Below are positions 46,128-59,000 of a stretch of 64,000 nt of DNA, in pieces. Made by a program: the position numbers and the translations under genes. Source of the DNA: Rhizaria sp. SCN 62-66 (taxonomy: Eukaryota; Rhizaria, unplaced); NCBI GenBank assembly GCA_001724265.1, contig MEDY01000024.1, positions 61,251 through 125,250 on the forward strand, given 5' to 3'. The notes under the pieces were generated by a model, which did no database searches, was not told the DNA's origin, and saw only the letters and a program-made list of their open reading frames with translations. The first letter of the stretch is position 1, and every line of letters starts with the position of its first letter.

Positions 46128-47947
46128 CGGGAGGTCTGAACGGCTCAACGGAAAGTAGGAAACAAAAGCAAGGCGGAATGAGGGCAAAATGTGAATCTTA
46201 GAAAGCGATAGCAATATGGAGGCGTTGATCAGTATGACAAATAAAATATGGCTTAAAACAGGAACGAATCGTAAAGATCGTAAGGAGAGAGAGCCGTAAA
46301 ATCGGGTGACACTGAGGGCAGACTGTGGTCGCAACGTGGGGATGGAACACTTCCAGAGAATTCTCCGTCGGGGCCATGACACAGCCGACACATGTGCAAA
46401 AACCAATAGAATAGCACTAAAAAAAGAACTCGTGCGTTCCACGCGTGGTTTAAACCACAATGGCATTGACTGGAGCGCAATCTGACCAGGGTAAGTGTCG
46501 AGTCGAGTTCAGGGTCATTCTTCATCCCTCTTGGTTCTCATACGACGCCTAACTCCCCCTCAACAAAAACATCCGGCGCTCCTTTTCAATACCAACGTAG
46601 AACGCTTCGTGTTCTACCGCGCCATCTTCCTCGCGGCACCAACTCTCGGGTATGCGCCACAGTTGCCGCTGTCTCCTGTCCAACAGCAGGCAGCCAAACG
46701 GCGGTCCGCTGCCGCCACCGCCTCTGCCGTGTCCGCGATCACTGCCGCGAGCCGTTGATGACCAGTGAGTTGAGGCGACGCTAAGCCAACGGCTCGCAGA
46801 GTCGTCGAGGCGCGCTAAAAAACCGGCTAATGTTGGGTATATCGACGCAGAACGACTTGAGTTTTAGCTAACGAAGTTTTTATGCCATTTCAAATATTTT
46901 ATTAAATGTGTGTCACTAAAAAGCGTGATATACCGCCAAATCCTGTGTTACATCAGTTACTCATCAATTAGTGAAAAGTGCTTGGTAGAGCAACACTAAG
47001 GGCGTTAACCATATAAGAATACATGCTTGCGTAGCCTTGTGACGTTATATCCGAGAACATATCTTGTGAAAGGGACATCTATAGTGTTAGTCAGCAACGT
47101 CACATTTGAATGGCACGGCAGATAGAAGCTATGCCGTGAAGCCAAAACAGAACACCTCAACTAAAAATGCGCATGTTTACAAATTAAACAGTCACATTAA
47201 GCCCGAAAAACGCAATATTAATGTTCAAATCATCTGTACTTCCGCTCTATATGAAGGGTATACTCACTGCTCCACTATCACAATGCAAGAAATCGGGAAA
47301 TATATGCAATAGATGCATATTACGCACTATAAAACAAAGTTAACAGAAAATATACAGTATTTAAAAGCGTTAAAGCTCAGAACTTTCCTCAAATGCGGTG
47401 ATATACACCTTTGATCATGCGATATAGTGAATTTGAAATGTGGTTGTGGTTGGCTGCGGTGAAGGTCGAGCTTGTGACCACGAAGCGGGTCGGGTTTAAA
47501 GGAGGAGATTGCGTGGGTCACAGCGCCACGGAACCTTCATGATCATTCGCTGGTATGGGAGATGTTGTTGATTAGAGCGCGGTTTTTTTATAAACATGTC
47601 TGACTAGAGTGCTGGCGTTGCTGTGGACTGCCTGATACAATCCCTGGACAACCTCACGACTCAACCTTTGAGCTAGAACATAACGCCGCTGCTTCACGCT
47701 GCACAACATCTTTATTGTGCGATAAACCGATGCTTTTGTATTTTATATTGTGGCTACTCTACGAAAACACGCTTGATTTTTCTGATCGCGTTAGATACTG
47801 CCTCCGTATCTGCTCAGATCATCCGCTATCACCCTCCCATCTTTCCATCCTTCCCGCGCTCACCCCCCACTCTCTCTCCCATGACTCCCTATCGATATGC
47901 GTCACCCTCCGTAGATGTTCTCGGCCTCTCCCGTATTACCGGCTGTG
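46128..47947. other. divergent intergenic region (1.8 kb)
   Basis: Between exportin-1 (minus) and UBA1 (plus). The stretch 46500-46760 is GC-rich with a possible small frame (listed separately at low confidence). The remainder is AT-rich and I see no gene, tRNA or repeat. The last ~130 bp before the UBA1 start are pyrimidine-rich. Confidence 0.4.
46495..46758 (+). CDS. possible small protein of unknown function
   Basis: An 87-codon frame whose second half has the GC-rich, Ala/Ser/Gln codon pattern typical of genuine exons here (QQQAAKRRSAAATASAVS). It has no recognisable domain, no good evidence for its start, and could equally be a leader exon or chance. It is listed because it is the only coding-like stretch in this 1.8-kb gap. 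It ends at TGA and is not counted in the stop-codon statistics. Confidence 0.2.
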   Translation: MSSRVQGHSSSLLVLIRRLTPPQQKHPALLFNTNVERFVFYRAIFLAAPTLGYAPQLPLSPVQQQAAKRRSAAATASAVSAITAASR

Positions 47948-50900
47948 ATGTCTGACGAGAACTTTGACGCCAACGCGGCTAACACCGTGATGGATCGCTA
48001 TTCGCGCCAAATCGCCGCTCTTGGTGTCGACACCATGCGCTCACTCGGCTCGCTCTCCGTCCTCGTCATCGGTCAGAAGGGTGTCGGTGTCGAGACCGCC
48101 AAGGACCTCGTTCTCCAGGGCCCCAAGCAGGTTGTCGTATGGGACAACGAGCCGGCTCAAATCGCCGATCTCGGCACCAACTTCTACCTCACCACGGACG
48201 ACGTGACCGCGCGCCGCAAGCGCTCCTGCGTCGCTGCCAAGCTTGAGGAGCTTAACCCTTACGTCTCCGTCTCGGCCTACGAGGGCGAGCTTACCGACGC
48301 CTACCTGCGCACGTTCGGCGCCGTTATCGTCACGCTTCCCATGTCTTCTAAGGAGCTGACGCGCATCAACGAGACGTGCCGTGCTGCAGGTGTCACTTTC
48401 CTCTGGGCCGTGACTCAGGGCCCTCTGGCGGCGTTCTTCGCCGACTTCGGCGACGCGCACACCATCACCGACGCTGACGGCGAGCCCAAGAAGGACTTCG
48501 TGATCCAGTCGATCAGCAACGACCTCGTTGCTATCACTGCAGACTCTCACGGTCTGTCGGACGGCGACGGTGTCATGTTCACCGATATCGAGGGCCCTCT
48601 CGCTGTGCTCAATGGCCTCGCCGGCGTCAAGATCCGCCGCGTGTACTCCAAAAACCTCGCCGGTCGCAACGTGCTTGTTCCCAGCAAGTTTCGCATTGAT
48701 CTCAGCGGCGCCAAGGATGCTGAGGGCATCAACCTTGCCGCTCTTGAGTGGGACAATGGCGGTGGTATCGTCTCCGAAGTTAAGCCGCAGGAGACTGTCT
48801 CGTTCAAGCCATTTGCCGCCGCGCTCGCGGCCCCTGGCTCCGACGCCATGTGCGGGCTTGTGCCGCACTTGGATCAGGGCAAGACGTTCAACAACGGCGG
48901 TGCTGAGCTCCATCTCGCTCTATCCGCGCTCCTCCGCTTCCGTGATGCCCACGATGGCCAGGTACGATTTCTTTCTTCTAGGCGTTCATATTTCTTTGGA
49001 AACCCAATTTTTCCATTGAAAGATTTATTTGTTTAAGACCAAAATACTGCTTAATATATTCGTGAATCCTCTGACACCACTGACTGTATCTGAATATGAC
49101 CATTGTTTTTTTAGGACCCCGCTCTGCACTCTGCGGCCGACGCCAAGGAGGTCGCCGCTTTCGCCGCCGCCGTGATCGCCGACGCGGACGAGTCCTCCCC
49201 TCTGGCCGCCTTCAAGGCCAACCCCGACACCGTTGCCAAGGGCGACCTGGTTCGCAAGTGCGCGCTTTTCGCCCGTACCGAGCTCTCCGGTTTCTGCGCT
49301 TTCCTCGGTGGTGTTGCTGCGCAGGAAGTGCTCAAGCGCTTCGGCAAGTGGACTCCTGTCAAGCAGTGGGTGTACTACGATATCGTGTCTGCGTTCCCGT
49401 TGCAAGTCCCCACGGACGCGCGCCCTCAGCAGTCGCGCTACGACCACCAGATCGCCATCTGGGGCCAGGTACGCTGATCTCTTACTTGTTTTATCTCTTA
49501 AAACGTGTCTGAAAGAGACTTAACAAAACTTTATTCATATTAATTTGTCGTAGAATACTCTTCTATATATGTTGTTTGCTTCTAATAAGTTTTGTTTTCT
49601 CAATCGTTTTTCTGTATCGCTTTGTTTTCGTCATTGTATATTTTTTATTAGGCGTTCCAACACAAGATTCTCAACGAGCACTGGTTCCTTGTCGGCTGTG
49701 GCGCCCTGGGCTGCGAGTACATCAAGGCCTTTGCGCTCATGGGCGTCGGCGCCGGCTCCCGCGGTAAGGTCTACATCACCGACATGGACCGCATTGAGCT
49801 CAGTAACCTCTCACGCCAGTTCCTCTTCCGTGCAGAGCACGTGTCTAAGCCCAAGTCCGTGTGCGCGGCCACTGTTGCGGCCGCCATGAACCCCGGGCTT
49901 GGCCGCAACGTCGTCTGCTTCGAGGCCAAGGTGTGTGCTGAGACCGAGGACCAGTTCACGTCCGAGTTTTGGACGTCGCTGACGGGCGTGTGGAATGCGC
50001 TCGATAACGTTGCTGCGCGCAAGTATACCGACTCCAAGTGTCTGCTCTATGGACTCCCACTCATGGAGTCCGGCACTCAGGTACGTTGATGAGATAAAAC
50101 AAGAGCTTGTTTGATGTTTATTTCCATGTGTGTTCTCTTTTACGACTTTGTTGTCGCTTTTGAACATCGCCAATTCTCACTCTTTATTTTTGTGTTTTGC
50201 TTTCACTAACACAGGGCACCAAGGCCAACTCCGAGGTTATCCTTCCCTTCAAGACCACCTCGTACAGTGACATCAAGGATCAGGAGACCGGCGGCATCGC
50301 GGCTTGCACGCTCCGCAACTTCCCCAACCTCATCCTCCACTGCATTGAGTGGGCCAAGCCCAAGTTCCAGGCACGTTGAAACACGAGAGCAAACTCGACT
50401 GTTCCCTCACTCAAAAAATCTTATATATGTTACTTTCTTATTTACTTCTCACCTGAATGCTTTTTCTTTTTTCTGTGATCTGTCTTTTTGTGTTTTGTTA
50501 AATGCGTCTTCACAGGAGGTGTTCGAGCTGCTCCCTGCGCAGGCTAACACGCTGATCGAGGACCCCGAGAAGTTCTGGGACACTGCCGACAAGCAAGGCA
50601 ACCCCAAGTCGACCCTCGCGTTCCTCAAGGAAGCTCTCTCCGTGCTCACCGCGTCCCACGACTACGCCGCCTGCATTGCGCTCGCGCAGAAGCTCTTCGT
50701 CGAGTGCCACCGCGACAACATCCTCGACCTCACCTCGGCGCTGCCTGAGGACGCCCGCGTCATTGAGCCCGGCACCGGCGCCGACCTCGGCCCGTTCTGG
50801 ACCGGTGCGAAGCGTTTCCCGCGCGTCGCGTACCTCAACGTGGGCCGCCCTGGCGAGGCCGAGGCCGCTGCGGCAGGCCACGGCGCGAGCGAGAAGCCCA

Positions 50901-52222
50901 ACTCGCCCCAGCCCGACGACGGCGAGAACGGCGGCGCGGCGATGACCGACAGCAACAGCAACACTGTCGGCGGCACTCCCGTTGTGACGACCCCCGTGGC
51001 GTCGGTGACGGCGGACGGCGCGAACAAGGAACACGTCGAGTTCCTCCAGTTTGCGGCGAACCTCTTCGCCTTCATGCTCAACGTGCCTGCTGTGACTGAT
51101 AAGTCGGCGTTCGCGGCTCAGCTGCTCGCCGCGCCGGCCCCCGCGCCGTACGAGCCGCCCAAGGTGAGCAACATCCAGATCGAGGACGAGAGCGCGCGCA
51201 ACGCCGCCGCCGCGGGCGCCGAGGACGGTGCGGACGAAGAGCTCGCCCTTCTGGACGCTGAGATTGCGGCCGTGACTGCGCAACTTAAGGCGCTGGATGT
51301 CAGCAAGATGTCTCCTCTGCGTGCGACCGAGTTCGAAAAGGACGACGACAGCAACTACCACATCGATCTCATCACCGCGCTGGCCAACATGCGCGCGTGG
51401 AACTACAAGATCCGTCCTGCGACGCGTCTGCACGTCAAGACGGTCGCCGGCAAGATTATCGCGGCGCTGGCGACGACGACGGCGATGATCACCGGTCTCA
51501 CCACGCTCGAGTACTACAAGCTCGCGCTAGGAATGCACTTTACGCAGAAGGATCAGTTCTGCAACACCAACGTCAACCTCGCCGTGTCCGTGTTCAACGC
51601 GTTCGAGCCCGACAACGTGATCCGCGCTGCGATGGAGCTGAACGTCGACACGCTCCAGGTGCCTTATCCGCGTGGCTACACTACCTGGGACTCCGTCCCG
51701 CTCACTGTCACGGCCGACACGTCAGTCAAGGAGCTTCTGGAGCAGATCACGCGCGTGCACCATGGTGTCAAGCCCATCCAGCTGTTCAAGGATGGCCTCA
51801 CAGAGAAAGATGTCTCTGAGGGCCGTGGACAGGCGCTGGTGATGATCATGGATGAGATTAAGCCCACGATGGCGCTCAACATGCTCAAGCGCGATAACAT
51901 CTCTGAAGGCATGCGGCTTAACTTCGAGAAACAGGTCAAGGACGCCGAGACGTTCAACGCGAACCTCCGTGCGCAGCTCGGACGCAAGGTGCTGTCGCTG
52001 TACAAGGAGATCTACGGCCCTCTTGTGGACCCCACAAGGGACTTTTTGCTGTTGGACGGTGTGTACGAGCCGCCGCAGGGCGAGGATGAGGTCGAGTTCC
52101 ACGGTGAGGCGGCGGTGAAGTTGGCACAGGGCGCGGAAGACCCGTATAGTGTGACTGTGCGCGCCACGCTGCCCAAGCTCAAGGTGTTCTTCGACCCCAC
52201 TAAGGTCAATATGACCATCTAA
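47948..52222 (+). CDS. ubiquitin-activating enzyme E1 (UBA1)
   Basis: Adenylates ubiquitin and loads it as a thioester before transfer to E2s. Five exons (plus): 47948-48961, 49115-49468, 49652-50080, 50215-50370, 50516-52222; 1219 residues, longer than the usual ~1050. The order is canonical: inactive adenylation half (DRYSRQIAALGVDTMRSL), first catalytic-Cys half-domain, active adenylation half with GCGALGCEYIK (~470) and NLSRQFLFR, then the catalytic cysteine in ACTLRNFPN (Cys630). The second catalytic-Cys half and the C-terminal ubiquitin-fold domain follow. Extra length is a low-complexity insert (~780-830) after VAYLNVGRPGEAEAAA. Intron 4 begins GCACGT, a GC-AG intron; the other three begin GTACG. 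All introns are phase 0. It stops at TAA. Confidence 0.97.
50371..50515 (+). other. GC-AG intron in UBA1
   Basis: Exon 4 ends ...AAGTTCCAG and the intron starts GCACGTTGAAAC and ends CTTCACAG before GAGGTGTTCGAG. Joining in phase 0 restores the family sequence WAKPKFQEVFELL. Every other accepted intron in the window begins with GT. Confidence 0.9.
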
Positions 52223-53014
52223 AGGAGGACAACAACTACCTTCAGCCCTTCTGAAAATGTGGTTTAAAGCTTCTTTATTTTGCGCGATTGTCATTAGCTT
52301 GACTTCGCTTGTGTCAGCTTCCTCTCGGAATGAATCGAAGATGTCTTTGTGGACAAGTATTTTGTCCTGTTGTTGTTCAGATTGTTTTTGTCCAGTCCCT
52401 TTAACGCGTATTCGGACTATTTCATAAACACACCCTCTATTTACTTCATAAGTTTTTTATGATCATTATCGTCCTTGTACGATGTGTAAGCGATGCTTTG
52501 CTCTTTGCTGCTGGACCGAAAAAAGCTCTGGGACTAGCTTGCAGGCTGGTAGTGGCCACGGCGAAGCACGCAGCCCTTGTTCTCAACCTCGATTCAAGAT
52601 TGGGAATGCACGATCTCGATATGTTATGTTTTGCCACACCTAGCTTGTCTTTATATTTACACTGTGTTTGAGATCAATTTCTGAAACACTCTTGGGGGAA
52701 CGGCCACAGTGTCACGTCATTTCCCCCTTGCGCTGTGCAACCAGGTTGATCAGCCAGCTTCTCATTTGCCTTAATGCGCACTGTATAATGCGTATACCGG
52801 TGCTTAACTTTATTTTCAGTAATATTTTTCTTTTTTGTTGTTTCTTTACGATCCCAGCTTCAATTCTGGCCATCTATTCCTTCAATACGCTCACATGGCT
52901 GCTACTCCCCTGCCCTAGCCAGTCCCTCTACACCTCTAACAACATCTTCTCTAACATCTTCTCTTTCCTTGGCTAAACGATCGCTCTTGATTTTGTCTTG
53001 TTTAGGACAGCAAT
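52223..53014. other. intergenic region between UBA1 and the repeat protein
   Basis: About 790 bp holding the 3' flank of UBA1 and the promoter/leader of the giant gene, both on the plus strand. Pyrimidine-rich from ~52800. Short frames here (up to ~100 codons) have no coding character. Confidence 0.4.
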
Positions 53015-56000
53015 ATGTTGTCAATGCTCACAACACAAACGTTGTGTGCACCCTCCTCGCTTCGTGGATCCTCGTCCACGGGGCTCGCGCCCGTCTCAGG
53101 ACGAGCCAGGCTCTTGAGCTTCTGCATCTTCGCCCTGCTCTCGCTGCTCTTCGTCACCGCAGCTGCTGTAGACGTCACCCAGAACGTTGAGTTTACGATG
53201 GATCTCACATCCAACGGCCTTATCTTTCGTGCCACGCCTGACCCTAAAACCGGCTCTTTATCCACCACGGACAAGTTCTACATCCGCGTCACTGACAACT
53301 TGTCCTACGTCAAGCAATGCGCTGCTTACCAAGGAAGCACCGTTGTCGTCACTCCGGACACGACGGGTGCAAAGTACGCTATCTCTCGCAAGTCTAGCGC
53401 TCCTAAGAACCAGGCTCTCGCCGTTCTGTGCAACTACGTCCCGAATACGTACACCTCGTTGGACGACTTTCGGCTCTTTATTGCTCACAACTCTTCCGAC
53501 ATCGAAGTTGTGCGCTTCAACGACCTCTCGCGTCCTGACGGCATCACTTTCTCGAAGCAGGGTCCGCTCCTTACGTTCCTCTCCGATGACAATTCCAACG
53601 ACTTGCGTGGTGTTCCTGTCATCGATTTCGCTGCTCCAGCTCTTGAGCACACCGCGGATGCGACCTATCACCTCGTCTGTGATAACACTCAACTCGAGGA
53701 AGTTGTGACCATGCACGGGGACGGCACCACTTCGCGCCAGGCTCTCAGGCTCAACATGTGGGCGGAGAGCGGCTCTTTGTTTCGCATCAGTGTGTCTTTG
53801 AGTCACGCTGACAAAGGTCTTGCCCTGCTCTATAGCTCTGACAGCATCACACGATGCAAAATTCACGATGCCAACAATATCGCGAAAACGGCATTAACTT
53901 CAATCCCGGCCATTACTAACTCACCAACTTTTGATGTGTTAGTGCACCACAGTAAGGGTGAGTCAAGCGCCACCGTCAAGATCACGCCCAACTACGGATC
54001 GAACTACCCGTTTCTGAGTCAGCGTGACACGTTTAAGGCTGACGGCCTCGAGGGATGCGTGGCAACCCCCAACGAGTCATCCGAGTCTGCTGACACCGGT
54101 GCGTTTTTTTCCGTGGACCGCGCGCCTGAGAGTTTTTCGTTTCAGTGCTCGACTCCTGTCACCATGGCGGATGTCAAGATTGTAGCCACCATTGGTGGCT
54201 CCAGTCCTGTAGAGTACCCAATTGGTACTCTCATCGCGCCGGTGAGTGTGCTCGCTCAGTACAAGGCCGAAAACGCGGTTGTCAGCCTGCTCAGCACCGG
54301 TGGTGACGCGCTGACTTTGCCCAGTGACAAATTCACCACGGGTGAGTCGATTCTGATCTGTGACGCTAAAATCACGCACTATGCGAATGGGACTGACTCG
54401 ACTTATGCCAGCGTTTCAAAGCTGACCGCGTGGAACGATCTTCTGTTTAAGGTGGGCTTTTATTACCATAAGATTACTTTAGGCAGTTCAAACCGCCTGA
54501 TGCTGGCAATGCGCAGTTTTGGTAGTAAAGTTTCATGCATGCTGTTTGACAGCACCTATGTCTCGCCACTCAATTCGTTCCAAATCAACACAGTTCCCAT
54601 TTACGCAGACATCACTGTGACGCCTGACCATGACTCTTACGAGCTCAAGGTTAAGCTTGAGGGACCGATTATTTCTCTCAATACCACCGACATACTTAAG
54701 CTCTCGTACGGCAACGATGTTCCTCCTACTTGTACCGATACCAGCTCATCCGTCTCGGTGACCGACGGCAACATCTCCCCTCTCGTCAGTGGTGACCAGA
54801 CAGCCATCTGGACCTTGACTTGCACCTACGACACCTCTTACTCTGACCTCAACAGCCTCACTCTCACTATGGTGATTGCGGGAGACACGTTAGGCCCGTA
54901 CACCCTTGCATTGACGAAGTCTGAAACTGGTTTTTCTTTCCGCGCGCTCCCTCTGGCCGCGTTCGAAGCTTAGAATTTGGAGGATATCGAAAACGCTCAT
55001 GGACTCACAGGAATCACCCATCGTTTTTGGCACGATAATATCGTGAGTCTTGTTTGCTCAGGTCCTGTTGATGACGTCTTACTCACTACGGGCACAACAT
55101 ACCAATATACGCGGATCCCGACACCAAAAACCGTGTGGACTCATAACGACCTTAAGACTGAGTTCTATTATACGTTTGCTGAAAATCTTCCGGAAGACTG
55201 CAAGCGCATTGCCGCTCTATACCACAAGTCCGTCTCCAGTGACCCAGAGATCAGGTGCGGCTTGCGCCTCGAGAACACTCCGGCCATCTTCACTGAGCTC
55301 GCTGAACTCCCGCCGTTCGAACGCGATGTCGAAAAAATCAACGTGCTCATGAAGCGCTATGTGCTTAATGGAATCTAGAAAATTGACATCTCTGTGGCAA
55401 TTATCGACGAACATTTTGTGTTTATTAGCGGTTACGACAAATTCTCTATTGGGGGCATCACTACTAGCAACTGCGAGACATCCACTGCGGCGGGTTTAGT
55501 GAGCGGTGAGGCGACATCTTTCACGTCTTTGACAGCGAAAACGAGTGTCGTACATGTGACCTGCGAGGCGACAGGGCTCACGTCCGCCCTCACTTTCAGA
55601 ACAACTATCAATGGTATCACCGAAGTATATTCAGCTGGCGCATCAACCGCCTTTATGCGCGTGCTTGTGATCGATAACATCGTTCCAGTTACGCTCGACA
55701 TCCGGAAAGTCAACGCCACCAGTGACGTCAAATATATTTTGTTGCCTGAAGCCCTTCAAAATTCTGACGTGACTCTGGTCTGTAACGCTGCTATTGACTA
55801 CTATAGCTTTGTTAATACCGTTCCTGGGCCTGAGGTTAGCAACGAGGTTAGCAACTCAAACATGCAAAATTTCTCTATTTCTGGCATTCGACACTGGTCG
55901 TACAATATTAATATTTCACAAAAAACTGGACTGGTGCTTCTGACCCGCGCTGCTCCCTCTTGCAACTTATATGGTCCAAGCGGTGTTTCACTTTATGCTA

Positions 56001-59000
56001 CTTTTGAGGTGCCCGTGTTGCCCCTAGAGGCTGACGTGACCATGTTGCCATGGCGAGAAGGTAATAACCTCACTTTGACTGTCACCTTCATTGGCGAGTT
56101 CAAACGTATGTGGGTTGGCGACTATATCATATTTAACTCGGTTATTACTGGCTGTATTCGGGATAACAATCTGGTTTAGCCCGTTGCTTCTAACAAGCTT
56201 GTTCCCAGTAGCTTTAGTTCACCGCAAAGCGCGTTTACTGTCAACTGTACCATCCCCTCACTCGCTTCCCTCAATTCGTTGGAGATGACGGTGGTACTTG
56301 GTGGTACTTCAATTACAAAGGTATTGAGTCATAGCAAGTCTACAACTGACGGACTATCGTTCCGCTCTCTGCCCATGGAGGCGCTCACTTACAGTTTTTC
56401 CGGTATTACAGGAATCGAGGCCATGTCGGCTGAATCTGAGGGTATGTTCGCTTCTGGCTCGGCAGTGCTTCGTTGCGACAGCCCAAATATTGATGAAGTC
56501 ATTATGATGCAGTCGGATAACAATCATCAGTATTATTTTCCTTCCTGGATCGACAATGTAACCACGCTACCTGTGAGGCCTAATTTACTCGATAAAGTCG
56601 CCTTGTTGCACCGTCCCGCGGCTGCAAGTAACGAGGTTAAGTGTTCACTTGCTCATAGCTCTAGCAATCATTTCTACACGAAGGAAATTATTGTTCCTGC
56701 TGTGACAAACGATCTGGACCCCGTCCTGGATGTGCTTATTACCCGCGACAAAAACGCAATGAAGACCACAATTGTCATCGAATCGATTGGCACCGTTACC
56801 TTCTTTAGCAAAAACGATAATATGACGCTTTCTGGCATCAGCCTTAGCAACTGCTTGTCAAGTGACGCTACTGTAACGAAAAAGGATGCCACCTCGCATC
56901 AATTTTCCCCCAATACGCCCAGGACCTCCACCATTACCGTGACGTGCAACTCTGTCGATACTGAGTACAGCACCGCCCTGACGTTTTGGACAAATTTTAA
57001 CGGCAATGTTAAGTCCTACGCTGCTGGCACAGTGTCCAGCGCCGCGCGCGTGCGCGTGGTTGACAATGCTGGAAATTACAACTTCAGGCCTCTTGAAGGT
57101 GGCGTCCAGGCTCTAGATCTTGATCCCCGCTTTGCTACGAGTAATTCCATGCTGGTGTGCAGCAGTCCCATTGATTTCGTTAGTCTTGTTTCTAATAACA
57201 TTCCGTTGAATCCTTTCCCGCTTACAGGCTGGACCTCGTTCAACACTAAGTGGCACAGGACGCTCGATCTGACGAGTGCGACTGGACTTGTGTTCATTAG
57301 TCGTGCGGGTCAGACCTGCGAGTTATATGACAGCATCGGTGCGACAACGTTGTCATCTTTCACTGTGCCCGTGCTGCCCCACGAGGCCGAGGTAACTGTC
57401 TTACCTACGCGCAACGGAACTAAGGTCACGATCAATCTTGCTTTCAAAGGCTCTTTCAAGTATATGTCAACCTCCGACTCGTTCAATTTCACCGACACCG
57501 TTAGTGGATGTGAGGGGGTTTCTGGCAACCTTGGGGTGACGGCCGGCTCCGGCACCGTTTCTCTTACAACCTCCAGTAACGCTGTGAACCTGGATGACTT
57601 TACCATGAGTTGCGCTCTCACCTCAATTGCTTCTCTTAATGCGCTCACGATGCGAGTGGTCTTTGACGGCGCGACTAAGAGCAGTACAATTCTGGGTTAT
57701 GAGAATGGAGGTGTATTGTCGTTCTACTCCGTCCCCATGGATGCGCTGTCTTACTCTTCTTCTGGTGTGATTGACGGTGTCAGTGCCATGGCAACGGACA
57801 CTCCTTCCTCTGGAAAGGAGGGGATGTTTAAGGCCGGCCGCGCCGTTCTTCGCTGTGATAGTGACAGTATTGAAGAGGTTGTGCTGATCGAGTCTTCTAG
57901 CTTCATAAGTCGCAATACTGTAACTTCCTGGGCGCTTATTTCCGGTAAGAACGAGACCACGCTGCCTGTTGTCTCCAATAGTTACACCAAAGTCGCTCTG
58001 CTGTACCGTACTAAAAAATCGATGGACGCCGTGTCTTGTTCGCTCTACCACGCAGATAGCAAACATTTCTACACTAACGCCATCGAAGTTCCCAGGATCA
58101 CGAGCGACCCCAAATTGAACGTACTCGTTACCCGCACTAGCGCTGGGACCACGATCTCTATTAACTCAGTCGATGATTTCCCATTCTTTAGCGCTCACGA
58201 CAATCTGACGATGTCTAACATTAACCTGAGCAACTGTGTGTCGTCTGACGCCACTGTGGAGACAAATGGCGATGCCTCACATAGTTTTTTCCCCACGAGT
58301 CGCAGCAGCTCCAGCATTACAGTGCAGTGCGACGTTGGCCCGGACTACGTTAACACCATGTCTTTTTGGACAAATTTCAACGGTCTCGAGCTCAAGGAGT
58401 ACCCCGCTGGCACATTTTCTCCTGTGCGCGTACTCGTGTCCGACAACGCCGCCACCTCGCCACTAACGACCCTTGCTGACAGCACCCAAGCCTTCCCGCT
58501 AACATCACGCTTTACCACTGGCACGAGCACTCTTGTCTGCGCTGCGCAGGTTCTCAATGTCGCGCTGATTTTCAGCAACGGTACGGCCATCACTGTCAGT
58601 ATGGAATCTTGGACCCAGGATACTGGATTCAGCGCCGACTATTATCACGCGCTGTCAACCGGCTCCGCAATTGCTCTCGCAATGCCGGTTCGCGATGCGA
58701 GTGCGACGTGCACGCTGTACGACCCCCAGGGTGCCACGCCCTTCGCCGCGGTAACATTGCCCGGTGTCCCGCTTTCTGTCGATGTGACTGTAGCGTCCAC
58801 GGATGAAGGTGTCACTATCACCTTTACCCCGTCCGGCGTGATGAAGCTGCTTCTTAGTACTGACAAGTTCACTTTTTCCGATACCGTTGTCGAGAACTGC
58901 GAGGCCGTCACTAACGCGGTCGTCACCGGCGCTGATGCTAAGATTGAACATGGCGGCGTTAATCCAATCCCGTTTGTTATCAAGTGCGGTATTGTGAGCG

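Noticed and set aside
54898-54973. Intron ending at the first TAG (GTACAC ... TTAG)
   Set aside because: It would be 76 nt, shift the frame and delete the conserved SFRALP block.
54977-55378. Separate 133-residue gene between the first two TAGs
   Set aside because: Its frame and repeat pattern are continuous with the sequence on both sides and it has no start context of its own; a single long protein explains it better.
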